Source of the DNA: an uncultured Clostridia bacterium
GTDB taxonomy: Bacteria > Bacillota > Clostridia > Lachnospirales > Lachnospiraceae
Assembly (NCBI GenBank): GCA_946403295.1
Contig: CAMIZL010000013.1
Coordinates: 1 to 58,403 of the forward strand
Direction of reading: 5' to 3'
Length of the DNA stretch: 58,403 bases
The position numbers and the translations under genes were made by a program. The notes beneath the pieces were generated by a model. The model worked only from the letters and a program-made list of their open reading frames with translations, had not been told where the DNA came from and made no database searches. Of this stretch, positions 49,706 to 58,293 are shown one piece after another (position 1 is the stretch's first letter; each line of letters starts with the position of its first letter).

Positions 49706-52095
49706 TGAGCACACGAATAGCACTTGCAGGAAACCCGAACAGCGGAAAAACGACGTTGTTCAATGCACTTACCGGTTCAAACCAATTCGTCGGAAACTGG
49801 CCGGGAGTAACCGTTGAGAAGAAGGAAGGAAAGCTGAAGCGACACGAGGATGTCACGATCACCGACCTTCCGGGAATATACTCGCTGTCCCCGTACACAC
49901 TCGAGGAAGTCGTTGCGAGAAACTATCTGATCGGAGAGCGTCCCGACGCGATCCTCAACATAATCGACGGAACGAACCTTGAGAGAAATCTCTATCTGAC
50001 GACCCAGCTCGCGGAGCTCGGGATCCCCGTGGTAGTGGCCATCAACATGATGGATATCGTTAAGAAGAACGGAGACCGCATCGACACTGCCGAGCTGTCT
50101 AAGCGGCTCGGGTGCAAGATCATGGAGATCTCGGCGCTCAGGGGCGACGGCATCATGGCTGCCGCCGAAGAAGCGATCAGGGCTGCGCAGAGTAAGAAGC
50201 CCGTTCCGCTCCACACCTTCTCCGGGCCCGTCGAGCACGCGATCGCGCATATCGAGGAAGCAGTCGTTCACAACCTTCCCGAGGAGCAGCAGCGCTGGTA
50301 CGCCATCAAGATCTTCGAGCGCGATGACAAGGTTCTCGAGAAGCTGAAGCTTTCGGACGATGTGCTCAGTCACATCGAAGCCGACATCTCGGCCGCCGAG
50401 AAAGAACTCGACGACGATTCCGAGAGCATCATCACCAACGAGCGCTACGTCTATATCGCCGAGGTGATCAGATCCTGTTACAAAAAGAAGAATGCCGGAT
50501 CGCTTTCGAGATCCGACAAGATCGATAAAGTCGTTACCAACAGGTGGCTCGGTCTCCCGATCTTCGCGGTGATCATGTTCCTTGTTTACTGGATCGCGAT
50601 GGTCGGCGTCGGCGCACCCGCCACGGACTGGGCGAACGACGGGCTTTTCGGTGACGGCTGGCACCTGTTCGGCATTGACGGCGGTTACGAGGAGATTGCG
50701 GAAGAGTACGCCGGTGCAGCTGCCATTGTTGACGGCTTTGACGCCTATGTGGAAGAAAACGGGGTTGAACCCACGACCGGTTTCACATATACGTTAGAAG
50801 ACGAAGAAACACTTGAGATAACGGAAGAAACGGCCAGCCTCGAAGACTATGCAGAGGCAGTGGATATCATTGATAAATACGGCGACGAGCCGGATCCCGC
50901 AGATTACGGCGTTTGGGTCCCCGGTATCCCCGTTCTCATCGAATCGGGACTTGATGCGGTGGAATGTGCTGACTGGCTCAAGGGTCTCATACTTGACGGT
51001 ATCGTTGCCGGTGTCGGCGCGGTGCTCGGATTCGTTCCGCAGATGCTCGTGCTCTTCCTCATGCTCGCATTCCTTGAGGCGTGCGGATACATGGCACGTA
51101 TCGCATTCGTGCTCGACAGGGTGTTCAGAAAGTTCGGCCTTTCGGGCAAATCGTTCATCCCGATGCTGATCGGCGTCGGCTGCGGTGTTCCCGGTATCAT
51201 GGCGAGCCGTACGATCGAGAACGAGCGTGACAGACGTATGACGATCATGACCACAACGTTTATCCCTTGCGGCGCTAAGGTTCCTTTCATCGCCATGATC
51301 GCAGGCGCTATCTTCGGAGGCTCCGCATGGGTTTCTACTTCGGCCTACTTTATCGGCATGGCGGCGATAGTCGTTTCGGGTATAATGCTCAAGAAAACAA
51401 AGATGTTCGCAGGAGATCCCGCTCCTTTCGTAATGGAGCTTCCCGCTTACCATCTGCCTACTCTCGGTAATGTCCTGCGGTCCATGTGGGAAAGGGGCTG
51501 GTCGTTCATTAAGAAGGCCGGAACGATCATCCTCCTTTCGACGATCGTTGTTTGGTTCACTTCTTTCTTCGGCTTTACTGAAGACGGATTCCGTATGCTC
51601 GCGGAGGACGAGCTTGAGTTCTCGATCCTTGCAAAGATCGGAAACGGTATAGCATGGATCTTCACACCTCTCGGATGGGGCAACTGGCAGGCAGCCGTTG
51701 CTTCGATCACCGGACTTGTTGCCAAGGAGAACATCGTCGGAACGATGGGTATCCTTTACGGCGGCGGAGAGCTGACCGCATGGCAGTCGCTTTCGGAAGC
51801 GTTCTCCGGGATCACCGGTTTCTCGTTCCTTGTATTTAACCTGCTTTGCGCACCCTGCTTCGCAGCTATCGGTGCGATCAAGCGAGAGATGAACAATCGC
51901 AAGTGGACATGGTTCGCGATCCTTTACCAGTGCGGGTTCGCCTATGTGATAGCACTGATGATCAACCAGTTCGGTGCCGCATTTACCGGCAACCCCGGAA
52001 TCGTCGGTCTTATATTCGCTGTTGCCGCACTCGGCTGCATTATCTACATGCTCTTCTTCAAGAAGTATAAGGAAGCGGACAAGCTTAGGATTTAG
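49705..52095 (+). CDS. feoB: ferrous iron transport protein B
   Basis: A 796-residue Fe(II) transporter. The N-terminal G domain has GNPNSGKTTLFN (G1), DLPGIYSLSPYTLEE (G3 and switch II) and NMMD (G4), followed by the helical GDI part and the Gate-motif membrane core (PQMLVLFLMLAFLEACGYMARIAFVLDR, then GVGCGVPGIMASRTIENERDRRMTI). Between the first membrane segment and the core lies an acidic loop (about 320-430) with EEIAEEYAGAAAIVDGFDAYVEENG and EDEETLEITEETASLEDYAEAVDII. It is longer than in most FeoB and might bind metal outside the membrane. The start overlaps the second feoA stop. Confidence 0.96.
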   Translation: MSTRIALAGNPNSGKTTLFNALTGSNQFVGNWPGVTVEKKEGKLKRHEDVTITDLPGIYSLSPYTLEEVVARNYLIGERPDAILNIIDGTNLERNLYLTTQLAELGIPVVVAINMMDIVKKNGDRIDTAELSKRLGCKIMEISALRGDGIMAAAEEAIRAAQSKKPVPLHTFSGPVEHAIAHIEEAVVHNLPEEQQRWYAIKIFERDDKVLEKLKLSDDVLSHIEADISAAEKELDDDSESIITNERYVYIAEVIRSCYKKKNAGSLSRSDKIDKVVTNRWLGLPIFAVIMFLVYWIAMVGVGAPATDWANDGLFGDGWHLFGIDGGYEEIAEEYAGAAAIVDGFDAYVEENGVEPTTGFTYTLEDEETLEITEETASLEDYAEAVDIIDKYGDEPDPADYGVWVPGIPVLIESGLDAVECADWLKGLILDGIVAGVGAVLGFVPQMLVLFLMLAFLEACGYMARIAFVLDRVFRKFGLSGKSFIPMLIGVGCGVPGIMASRTIENERDRRMTIMTTTFIPCGAKVPFIAMIAGAIFGGSAWVSTSAYFIGMAAIVVSGIMLKKTKMFAGDPAPFVMELPAYHLPTLGNVLRSMWERGWSFIKKAGTIILLSTIVVWFTSFFGFTEDGFRMLAEDELEFSILAKIGNGIAWIFTPLGWGNWQAAVASITGLVAKENIVGTMGILYGGGELTAWQSLSEAFSGITGFSFLVFNLLCAPCFAAIGAIKREMNNRKWTWFAILYQCGFAYVIALMINQFGAAFTGNPGIVGLIFAVAALGCIIYMLFFKKYKEADKLRI

Positions 52096-52119
52096 CCAAC
52101 CTCCAAATAACAGATGATA

Positions 52120-52156
52120 GGGAAATCGCCGGTCTCCTGTGGACCGGCGATTTCCC
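52120..52156 (+). terminator. strong hairpin terminator after feoB
   Basis: A 15-bp perfect stem (52120-52134 with 52142-52156), 7-nt loop, then TTAGCC. The U-tract is poor, but it is the strongest hairpin in the window and ends the feo operon. Confidence 0.8.
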
Positions 52157-52315
52157 TTAGCCGATTTCCCGAGGGGTACTTTTTATAACAAATTGCTGGC
52201 AAAAGTTATACGATTTTTGCTATAATCATTGCGAAAGAGGGCACAACATTTGCAGGTCGCAGACAGAGAGATTATAAATTTTTTTACACTATATGGAAGG
52301 ATAAAACAAGAAGAA

Positions 52316-53332
52316 ATGATAGAAACCGAAAGACTCCTGCTTAGAAAGTATACTATGAATGATTTTGAAGCGCTGTATGAAATAATGTCCGATGCCGAGA
52401 CGATGCAGCATTATCCGGTCCCGTTTGATGAAGCAAGGACCAGACGCTGGATCGAATGGAATATAGATAATTATTCAAAGTATGGATTTGGATTGTGGGC
52501 AGTTGTTCTGAAAGAAAACGGGGAATTTATCGGGGACTGCGGCATTACAATCCAGAATATTGACGGAAAGCCTTTGCCGGAAATCGGCTATCACATTAAT
52601 AAGAAATATTGGAGACGCGGATTTGCAAAGGAGGCGGCGCAGGCCGTTCGGGACTGGGCTTTTGAGAATACCGATTATCCATCACTGTATTCGTATTGCA
52701 AATATACGAATGAGGCATCCTATAGAACAGCGGAAGCAATCGGCATGCATTTTGAGAAGGAGTATCCTGACGAGGCCAACAAGATCACCCATGTTTCGGT
52801 AATCCATAGAGCGGCAACCAGACAGAAGCTTGCGAGTGTGGCGAAGACCATGGCACAGGTTCCGTTCCATGGCTTTGCAGACGGGGAAAAGGCCAATCTG
52901 GAACCGATAATTCAGCCGTTCCCGAAATGGACTGTCGAAGAAGCCGACAGACTGTGCTGTGCCGCATTTGTGTATTATTGCTGCAGGCAAGCAGGTTTCG
53001 AGATTCCGATACGTCCGGAAGAATGCAAAAGCTGTCATCTTGCCGGCTGTATCGCATGGGAGGAATTTGCAACAGGTGATCCCCGGATCGAGTATCATAC
53101 ACCTGAAGACATTTTTTTGCCGGAATCGGGGGACATTGTTCTCTACGATCGTGTTTTTGACGACCACGAGCACGATCATATCGGGATCATAGTTGAAAAG
53201 CGTGAGAATACTATCCTTGCCGCGGAAGGGAATATTGACAACAGATCCGGAATCATCGAACGTCCTGTCGATGAGCATATTCGTGCATATATCCGGATTC
53301 CCGACGGATATAGATACAGCGGGCAGCGATGA
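52316..53332 (+). CDS. GNAT acetyltransferase fused to a CHAP/NlpC-like domain
   Basis: A 338-residue protein. Residues 1-165 are a RimJ/RimL-type GNAT N-acetyltransferase (TERLLLRKYTMNDFEALYEIM, GDCGITIQNI, GYHINKKYWRRGFAKEAAQAVRDWAFE, TNEASYRTAEAIGMHFEKEY). Residues about 175-338 resemble a CHAP or NlpC/P60 cysteine amidase: LCCAAFVYYCCRQAGFEIP (putative catalytic Cys), SGDIVLYDRVF, and DHIGIIVEKRENTILAAEGN (His). Such amidases usually cut peptidoglycan peptides outside the cell, yet there is no signal peptide, so the joined protein should be cytoplasmic. ATG start chosen at the beginning of the GNAT motif. The region is AT-richer than upstream. Confidence 0.78.
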   Translation: MIETERLLLRKYTMNDFEALYEIMSDAETMQHYPVPFDEARTRRWIEWNIDNYSKYGFGLWAVVLKENGEFIGDCGITIQNIDGKPLPEIGYHINKKYWRRGFAKEAAQAVRDWAFENTDYPSLYSYCKYTNEASYRTAEAIGMHFEKEYPDEANKITHVSVIHRAATRQKLASVAKTMAQVPFHGFADGEKANLEPIIQPFPKWTVEEADRLCCAAFVYYCCRQAGFEIPIRPEECKSCHLAGCIAWEEFATGDPRIEYHTPEDIFLPESGDIVLYDRVFDDHEHDHIGIIVEKRENTILAAEGNIDNRSGIIERPVDEHIRAYIRIPDGYRYSGQR

Positions 53333-53422
53333 AGGTTCATTATAATGACTTTGATGGATATTTGTTTATATTCTTGTTCCTCATTTCCGGCTTTATTACA
53401 TTATAAAACAAATTTCATGATC

Positions 53423-55285
53423 CTATCTCGTTCTGATCTTTACTTTTTTACCTGAAAAAGCAATCCCCAGCTTCAATATATTCTTTATACCTTCTTCTCG
53501 CATTTCAGCATCATACCGTTTATCATCGATCTGATCAAGTGCTTCTTCCGAAAGATCGTCCAGCTTCTTATCACTCAGATCCTTGTCTGATTTCAGTTCC
53601 ATGATGATTCCCGGGTACTTCTTATCACGGGGGAACAGACTGATATCATATCTCCCGTCTCCTGACTCGCGGTTCGATTTTATCTTGTACTGATTATCCA
53701 TCATTGCGATCAATCCTAACACAAGACCGTGGTAAAACCCTTCAGCTCCGGAATCATAGAAACTGATAGATTTGTTCATGTACTCAGCAATTCCCTTTTG
53801 AAGCTTTTTCAGGTCAAGTGCGTACAGGCTCTCCGCAATCTTATTCGCGGTAGTCCTTTCAACAGCTCCAATCTGCATCAAATGTGATAATATCTCGCTT
53901 TTATAGACCGCCGCAATCTCCCTGTTCGGAATAGATACCTGACAAAGCCACGCACCGTCGCCCTGCAGTTCCTTCTTTGGTGTCTTCAAGTATCCCGCCA
54001 CCAGCAAAAGACTGTATATATTTGCAGGATCCTCTGCCAGAGATCTGTATATGACATTCTGGTCGATTCTTGCTACAACCTGCTCTCCCTGCAAAAGCGC
54101 ATACAATTTCTCTGTAGTCTCCTCATTCACAGTCTTAAGCACATCCTCCAGAATTTCATTCTTGCCGGTATTAACCCAATAGGCTTGCGGCAGACATCCT
54201 TTCGAAATGTAATTAATCACCGACCATGGATTGTATATTTCCTTATTTCCGAACAAATATCCATCATACCATGCTTTCAGCTCTTCTTCTTTGTCCTGAA
54301 CACTATATGCTCCAAGCATCCCCTGCACTTCAGACTCCGTAAATCCAAAGAATTCATCATACTCTTCATCCATTACGGAATTCACCGTCAGATTGTTCAA
54401 ACCGCTGAATATGCTCTCCTGTGCGATACGAAGGATTCCCGTAAGGAATCCGTAGGAAAGATTCCGGTTGTCCTTAAAACCTCCCGAAAAAAAGTTCCTC
54501 ATAAAACCTATGATCTCATCATAAAAATCCCTCGAGTATCCTTCCTGTATCGGCGTATCATATTCGTCAATGATGATGACCGGAGCTTTTCCGTAATGCT
54601 CGGAAAGCATTTTGGAAAGCTTTTGGAGCGAAGCCGAAAGCTCGACTTCGTTTGCTTTTCCCTCCATGATCTTTTTGTAATACTCCTGTTCATATTTTTC
54701 CAGTCTTTCACTATCTTTAAGTTCGGAATGCCTTCCGAACTCTTCCTGCAGAAGTTCTGCAATCTTCGCACATGTAGCCTCCCATGAATCAAACTTCACA
54801 TCTTTAAATGACAGAAATATGACCGGATACTTGCCTTGATGCTCAGTATACTTTGACCCGCACTTCCATATTTTTTTGTCTATGAAATAATGGCTCGTAT
54901 CTTCTTCTGATATCTCGAAGAAAACACGAAGCATATCCATGTTTAACGTCTTTCCGAATCGCCTCGGTCTGGTGAACAGAGACACCAGAGTTTTCCGATC
55001 CAGAAAATCCCGGATCAGCAATGTCTTGTCCACGTAATAATACTCCGACTGCGCTCGGACAAAATCAGAGATTCCTACCGGAAGAGGTCTCTTTCCTTTT
55101 GAAGCATCGTCTTTTATGTATTTTCCCGAGCTCACACGCCCATCAGCAGGCCTTGCCGCATCATCCGGGATTGACCATGATTTCCCGTTCTTTATGGCTC
55201 CGGGAATTTTCCCTGATTTGCAAAACTGATTGACCGCCCGAATCGTAATTCCCCATTCCTCGGCCTTTTCTCTGCAAGTCATCAT
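53423..55285 (-). CDS. AAA-ATPase_like/DUF1703 protein with N-terminal HTH
   Basis: A 620-residue protein. Residues 1-45 (CREKAEEWGITIRAVNQFCKSGKIPGAIKNGKSWSIP) look like an excisionase/MerR-type helix-turn-helix, then come a linker and the AAA-ATPase_like domain (PLPVGISDFVRAQSEYYYVDKTLLIRDFL, Walker A-like RPRRFGKTLNMDML, Walker B-like VIIIDEYDTPIQEGY). The C-terminal DUF1703 PD-(D/E)XK nuclease-like fold shows GDGRYDISLFPRDKKYPGIIMELKSDK. The family is expanded in gut anaerobes; roles in mobile-element or defence biology are suggested but unproved. The start is the ATG at 55285, 9 nt after AGGAG. It is preceded by a perfect sigma-A promoter. Confidence 0.85.
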   Translation of the reverse strand: MMTCREKAEEWGITIRAVNQFCKSGKIPGAIKNGKSWSIPDDAARPADGRVSSGKYIKDDASKGKRPLPVGISDFVRAQSEYYYVDKTLLIRDFLDRKTLVSLFTRPRRFGKTLNMDMLRVFFEISEEDTSHYFIDKKIWKCGSKYTEHQGKYPVIFLSFKDVKFDSWEATCAKIAELLQEEFGRHSELKDSERLEKYEQEYYKKIMEGKANEVELSASLQKLSKMLSEHYGKAPVIIIDEYDTPIQEGYSRDFYDEIIGFMRNFFSGGFKDNRNLSYGFLTGILRIAQESIFSGLNNLTVNSVMDEEYDEFFGFTESEVQGMLGAYSVQDKEEELKAWYDGYLFGNKEIYNPWSVINYISKGCLPQAYWVNTGKNEILEDVLKTVNEETTEKLYALLQGEQVVARIDQNVIYRSLAEDPANIYSLLLVAGYLKTPKKELQGDGAWLCQVSIPNREIAAVYKSEILSHLMQIGAVERTTANKIAESLYALDLKKLQKGIAEYMNKSISFYDSGAEGFYHGLVLGLIAMMDNQYKIKSNRESGDGRYDISLFPRDKKYPGIIMELKSDKDLSDKKLDDLSEEALDQIDDKRYDAEMREEGIKNILKLGIAFSGKKVKIRTR

Positions 55286-55333
55286 ATTGATCATCTCCTA
55301 TCATGCTCAACAAATATAATTCTTTTCGAGAAG

Positions 55334-55362
55334 ATTATATCGTATATTTCGCACGATGTCAA
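55334..55362 (-). promoter_or_regulatory. perfect-consensus promoter for the AAA/PD-(D/E)XK gene
   Basis: On the minus strand TTGACA (55357-55362), 17 bp, TATAAT (55334-55339). It gives a leader of about 40 nt. Flanking TTCT-N5-AGAA symmetric elements could be operators. Confidence 0.85.
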
Positions 55363-55425
55363 CTTTGGAGCAATTTCGTTCGAAATATTTTTCGAGATAT
55401 ATTGTTTACTAGTATAACGAATATC

Positions 55426-55566
55426 TTACCCCCTATCTTCATTCAAAAGGAATTGCTCTATGCCAACATCAACATTCATACCTCTACGGACGAGATCGTT
55501 GTACAGTACGTTTTCCATGATATGAGTCTCTTCCAACTGTCTGAATCCAAGTGTATCATCCGCAGT
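55426..55566 (-). pseudogene. C-terminal remnant of a DUF4143-type AAA ATPase
   Basis: About 46 codons translate as TADDTLGFRQLEETHIMENVLYNDLVRRGMNVDVG, matching the highly conserved tail region of DUF4143 ATPases (G-R-LE-x-HI-EN--YN-L--RG--V-VG). Family proteins have about 400 residues, so only a fragment remains. It runs into the MerR gene's 3' end on one side and stops at an ATAGGGGGTAAGAT sequence that recurs at 58,322-58,336. Confidence 0.65.
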
Positions 55567-56281
55567 AGATCTGTATCGCCCGGTGAGTAAATTCAGCAGT
55601 TCCTTCTCCACCCATCTTATCAATATTCTCGGTGAATTCTCCGCCACCGGCATACATCTTACCAAGTCCGGAAAGAATCTCATTAGAACACTTATAAAAA
55701 TGCTCGGTAATAAAGCTCTGCAGCTTCCTTACCTGATCCTGTACTTCTGCAGAAGCAGGATCCTGATCCTTCATAGCTCCGAACTCTTCAAAGATTTTCA
55801 TAAAATCGGCCATCATACTTTTTTCTTCGCTCTTTGACCGCTTACCGTTCTTCTCTTCGAATTCCTTATATTCCGGAGTATTGCCCCACTGTTCTTTTGC
55901 ACGCTTAGCGTATTCGTCTAATTTGCTTGAATCAAATGCTGTAAAATCCAAATGTCTCACTCCTCTCAGTTTTAATCCACGGCACATACTGATCAGATTT
56001 TCGATGTGTTCCTTCTTTAATTCTAGAAGTTCTATCTGCTGGTCAAGTGCCAATCTCTTGTCAAAATCAGATCTGGTTACGATATCCTTGATATCCTTAA
56101 GCGGAAACTCAAGCTCACGAAACAGTAAAATCTGCTGAAGTCTCTCCAGCGCCGCATCGTCATACAGCCTGTATCCGGACTCGGTATACTCCGCCGGTTT
56201 TAAGAGTCCTATCTTATCGTAATACTGCAGCGTGCGTATACTCACTCCTGTCAGCTTACTCACTTCATTTACTGTCTTCAT
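55556..56281 (-). CDS. MerR family regulator with TipAS-like domain
   Basis: A 241-residue regulator. The MerR DNA-binding part is TVNEVSKLTGVSIRTLQYYDKIGLLKPAEYTESGYRLYDDAALERLQQILLFRELEFPL; a coiled coil (LALDQQIELLELKKEHIENLI) and a TipAS antibiotic-recognition-like domain follow (TPEYKEFEEKNGKRSKSEEKSMMADFMKIFEEFGAM, FITEHFYKCSNEILSGLGKMYAGG). TipAS proteins bind thiopeptide or related drugs. AAGGAG lies 9 nt before the ATG. The promoter has the 19-bp spacer and dyad typical of MerR autoregulation. No efflux gene is adjacent. Confidence 0.93.
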   Translation of the reverse strand: MKTVNEVSKLTGVSIRTLQYYDKIGLLKPAEYTESGYRLYDDAALERLQQILLFRELEFPLKDIKDIVTRSDFDKRLALDQQIELLELKKEHIENLISMCRGLKLRGVRHLDFTAFDSSKLDEYAKRAKEQWGNTPEYKEFEEKNGKRSKSEEKSMMADFMKIFEEFGAMKDQDPASAEVQDQVRKLQSFITEHFYKCSNEILSGLGKMYAGGGEFTENIDKMGGEGTAEFTHRAIQIYCG

Positions 56282-56309
56282 GGCTATCATCTCCTTCACG
56301 TGTGATTAC

Positions 56310-56340
56310 ATCATAAACTATTACGTTACGTCATAGTCAA
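56310..56340 (-). promoter_or_regulatory. MerR-type promoter with 19-bp spacer and 21-bp dyad
   Basis: On the minus strand TTGACT (56335-56340), 19 bp, TATGAT (56310-56315). The spacer carries ACTAT-GACGT-A-ACGTA-ATAGT (56317-56337), a nearly perfect palindrome. The over-long spacer is the hallmark of promoters that MerR proteins activate by DNA distortion. It points to autoregulation of the gene at 56281. Confidence 0.85.
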
Positions 56341-56555
56341 GCAAAAATATATTTTTTTACAAAAAAAAGATCGGCCTCAAATCCATTTCTGAATTCCTTG
56401 CCGATCCTCTGCTTTTCCTTCCTTCGATTGTAAGTCTTTCCGCTCGGTACGCTCCTTGTCACGGGATTAAGTTCACCCCAGGTGCGTCTCTGCTTTGCGT
56501 GATACTCGCGCTGCGCCTTCTTACTTCGCTTATCCAGCGAAACATACTTGTTCAT
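56337..56555 (-). CDS. small basic protein, conserved type, function unknown
   Basis: A 72-residue, very basic protein (KRSKKAQREYHAKQRRTWGELNPVTR, YNRRKEKQRIGKEF). The start has GGAGGT 7 nt upstream, a near-perfect site, so it is probably translated. No signal or membrane segment. It looks like the small Lys/Arg-rich Lachnospiraceae proteins with a W-G-x-x-x-P-V-T-R motif; it could bind nucleic acid or ribosome, but that is inference. Its stop is adjacent to the MerR promoter. Confidence 0.7.
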   Translation of the reverse strand: MNKYVSLDKRSKKAQREYHAKQRRTWGELNPVTRSVPSGKTYNRRKEKQRIGKEFRNGFEADLFFVKKYIFA

Positions 56556-56707
56556 GACTGTTACCTCCATAATATATTTGGTTGCCCACCCATTATATCG
56601 GATGGGCAACTGTCTGTCATTACATCTGCGGATCCTCCTTGCATCGGAGTTTTACCTAAAAAGATAATAATTCATAGTTCTTTGTAGTATGGGCATATGT
56701 TTTTACC

Positions 56708-56929
56708 TCACATGATCTGTCTGTCCTGGCGATACTGCGACATATACTCAGCATTGATCTCTTTGATCTCACGTTTTCCGTCAATGTAGTCCTGGTAAAT
56801 ATCCCACGGACTTCCGCCACCGAGCCAGCAGGAAGAACAGTTCTCACATCCCCCGCCGCAATCAAGCGAGGACTTGATGATCTCTTCCCGTTCTTCTTTC
56901 GTTGTGTCTTTGATAAGAATCGATTTCAT
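56708..56929 (-). CDS. small cysteine-rich protein in the RidA operon
   Basis: A 73-residue protein with a CGGGCENCSSCW cluster (four cysteines, about 23-35), then LGGGSPWDIYQDYIDGKREIKEINAEY. The cysteine spacing suggests a metal or Fe-S site. The ATG overlaps the RidA stop by 4 nt (ATGA), so it is translationally coupled. I do not recognise a named family. Confidence 0.75.
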   Translation of the reverse strand: MKSILIKDTTKEEREEIIKSSLDCGGGCENCSSCWLGGGSPWDIYQDYIDGKREIKEINAEYMSQYRQDRQIM

Positions 56930-57291
56930 CCGCAATATGCCACTCCATCTACCTGAAATAAAAGTCCGTCAGGACCGCCAACATGTGCAAATTCGGTCTG
57001 TATAGACTTACGGACCGGATATTTACCATTAAAACGCTCTTTTATGATTTTCTCCATAACAGGAATATTCCATATATCCCTGAAAAGACAATCCATCTGA
57101 ACAACGTTCTCAAGCGTAAGATCAAATATCTTAAGCCTTTTCTCCATCTCATCAAAAGCACCGTTGATCTGTTCTTCTATCGTTCCCCCGACATTTCCGG
57201 CACAATAGTTCAGAAAACAGTAATCTCCTGCCTTGATAATGCCTGAATGTGCCCATTCTTCATTGACGTCTTTACGAATTATCTCGCTCAT
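56926..57291 (-). CDS. RidA family protein
   Basis: A 121-residue RidA (YjgF/YER057c/UK114) protein, the family that deaminates reactive enamine/imine intermediates of amino-acid metabolism. Matching elements are KAGDYCFLNYCAGNVGGTIEEQINGAFDEMEKRLKIFDLTLENVVQMDCLFRDIWNIPVMEKIIKERFNG and KSIQTEFAHVGGPDGLLFQVDGVAY; the usual active-site Arg is not obvious (TEFAHVGGPDG replaces the common R-x-x-V-x-V segment), so it may be a divergent paralogue. GGGAGG lies 7 nt before the ATG. It overlaps the genes on both sides by 4 nt. Confidence 0.88.
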   Translation of the reverse strand: MSEIIRKDVNEEWAHSGIIKAGDYCFLNYCAGNVGGTIEEQINGAFDEMEKRLKIFDLTLENVVQMDCLFRDIWNIPVMEKIIKERFNGKYPVRKSIQTEFAHVGGPDGLLFQVDGVAYCG

Positions 57292-57497
57292 ACCGTTTCC
57301 TCCCATCCTTTACATACATCACACCATCCAACAGCATCAGAAGCCTTCTCAAGTTCTTCCGGGGTAAGCCTTACGGATGTAAATTCATTACCACCCGCGG
57401 GATGAACATATTCAAATCTCTTCATTGAAATATCCAGCCATATCGGAATATCCGCCGGCACCCCCTTCTTAAAATAGAAAATGCCTGTTTTTTCCAA
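57288..57497 (-). CDS. small CxxC-containing protein, first gene of the RidA operon
   Basis: A 69-residue protein, with PIWLDISMKRFEYVHPAGGNEFTSVRLTPEELEKASDAVGWCDVCKGWEE. The WCDVC near the C-terminus may bind metal. The start at TTG (57497) lacks a clear ribosome site, so the front may be lost or incorrectly placed. It overlaps RidA by 4 nt (ATGA), forming a three-gene block of small proteins. Function unknown. Confidence 0.6.
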   Translation of the reverse strand: MEKTGIFYFKKGVPADIPIWLDISMKRFEYVHPAGGNEFTSVRLTPEELEKASDAVGWCDVCKGWEETV

Positions 57498-57589
57498 GCA
57501 TGAAAAAGAGCCGATTTCTCAGTTCTTATCATTTCATCTTGTTTTTATTACACGCCAAATCCTATGTAAAAGAATACTTTTGGCTATCA

Positions 57590-58219
57590 TTATACGGAAC
57601 GGAACAGATCTTCCAGTTCAACTTCTGCATTAACTATACTATTATACTTGCTTGATTTTAAGCCATATGTAGTAACCATAACAAGCTGAATAGTCTTTTT
57701 ACACTCTGTTGCTTTTACAAAAGAATCAATCTTGTTCCTTAAATCTTCATCGTAGCCTTTATCAATTCCAAATCTGTTCACAGAATACTTCATTTCGCAT
57801 ATACTCACGACATGATCTCTTCTATCAATTAATAGATCAATCTGTGCACCTGTTATTCCCTTTTCCTCATCAGCAGAAACTGACCATGCGTACTCATTTG
57901 ACAGCACGCCCCCTATTTGCAGCTTGTATTTTATCTGAGGTATATGATCCTTGCACAGCTGCTCAAAAGCATGTCCGCTCCACGTCCTTCTAGTCGGATT
58001 ATCTGTTGCATTCACCCAGTAGTGTTCATCTTTTCCAAAATTATTCTTGATATATTTGAAATAAAACAGCGTGTAATAGTCTGCAAGCTGATAAATGGCT
58101 TCCTTCTTTTTTTTCTCATAAAAACCTGTCGCTCTGACAAATCCTGACATAATCAAATTATTTAGTATCTTTTTATTCGTCTTTGTCATAAGGACATCTC
58201 CAATCTTATTGTACGCCAA
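57590..58219 (-). pseudogene. C-terminal part of an ATP-binding protein (DUF234-type), N-terminus missing
   Basis: A 209-residue frame matching the C-terminal half of archaeal-type ATPases with a DUF234 domain: MSGFVRATGFYEKKKKEAIYQLADYYTLFYFKYIKN, then RTWSGHAFEQLCKDH and a nuclease-like GAQIDLLIDRRDHVVSICEMKYS (D, E, K of a PD-(D/E)XK core). Complete family members have 440-480 residues and begin with a Walker A ATPase that is absent here. The upstream DNA (58,220-58,403) has no ATPase frame. It is probably a decayed gene, though a stand-alone nuclease domain cannot be excluded. Confidence 0.6.
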
Positions 58220-58293
58220 ATCTTTGTTTATTTATCACTTTTGGCGTTTAATAATTCATCCTTATGCTAACACAAGCATACGGCAAAATCAAG

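Noticed and set aside
49777-50664. A 295-codon antisense frame inside feoB
   Set aside because: Composition is that of a reverse-strand shadow (Asp/Val/Arg-rich), opposite a clear FeoB G domain.
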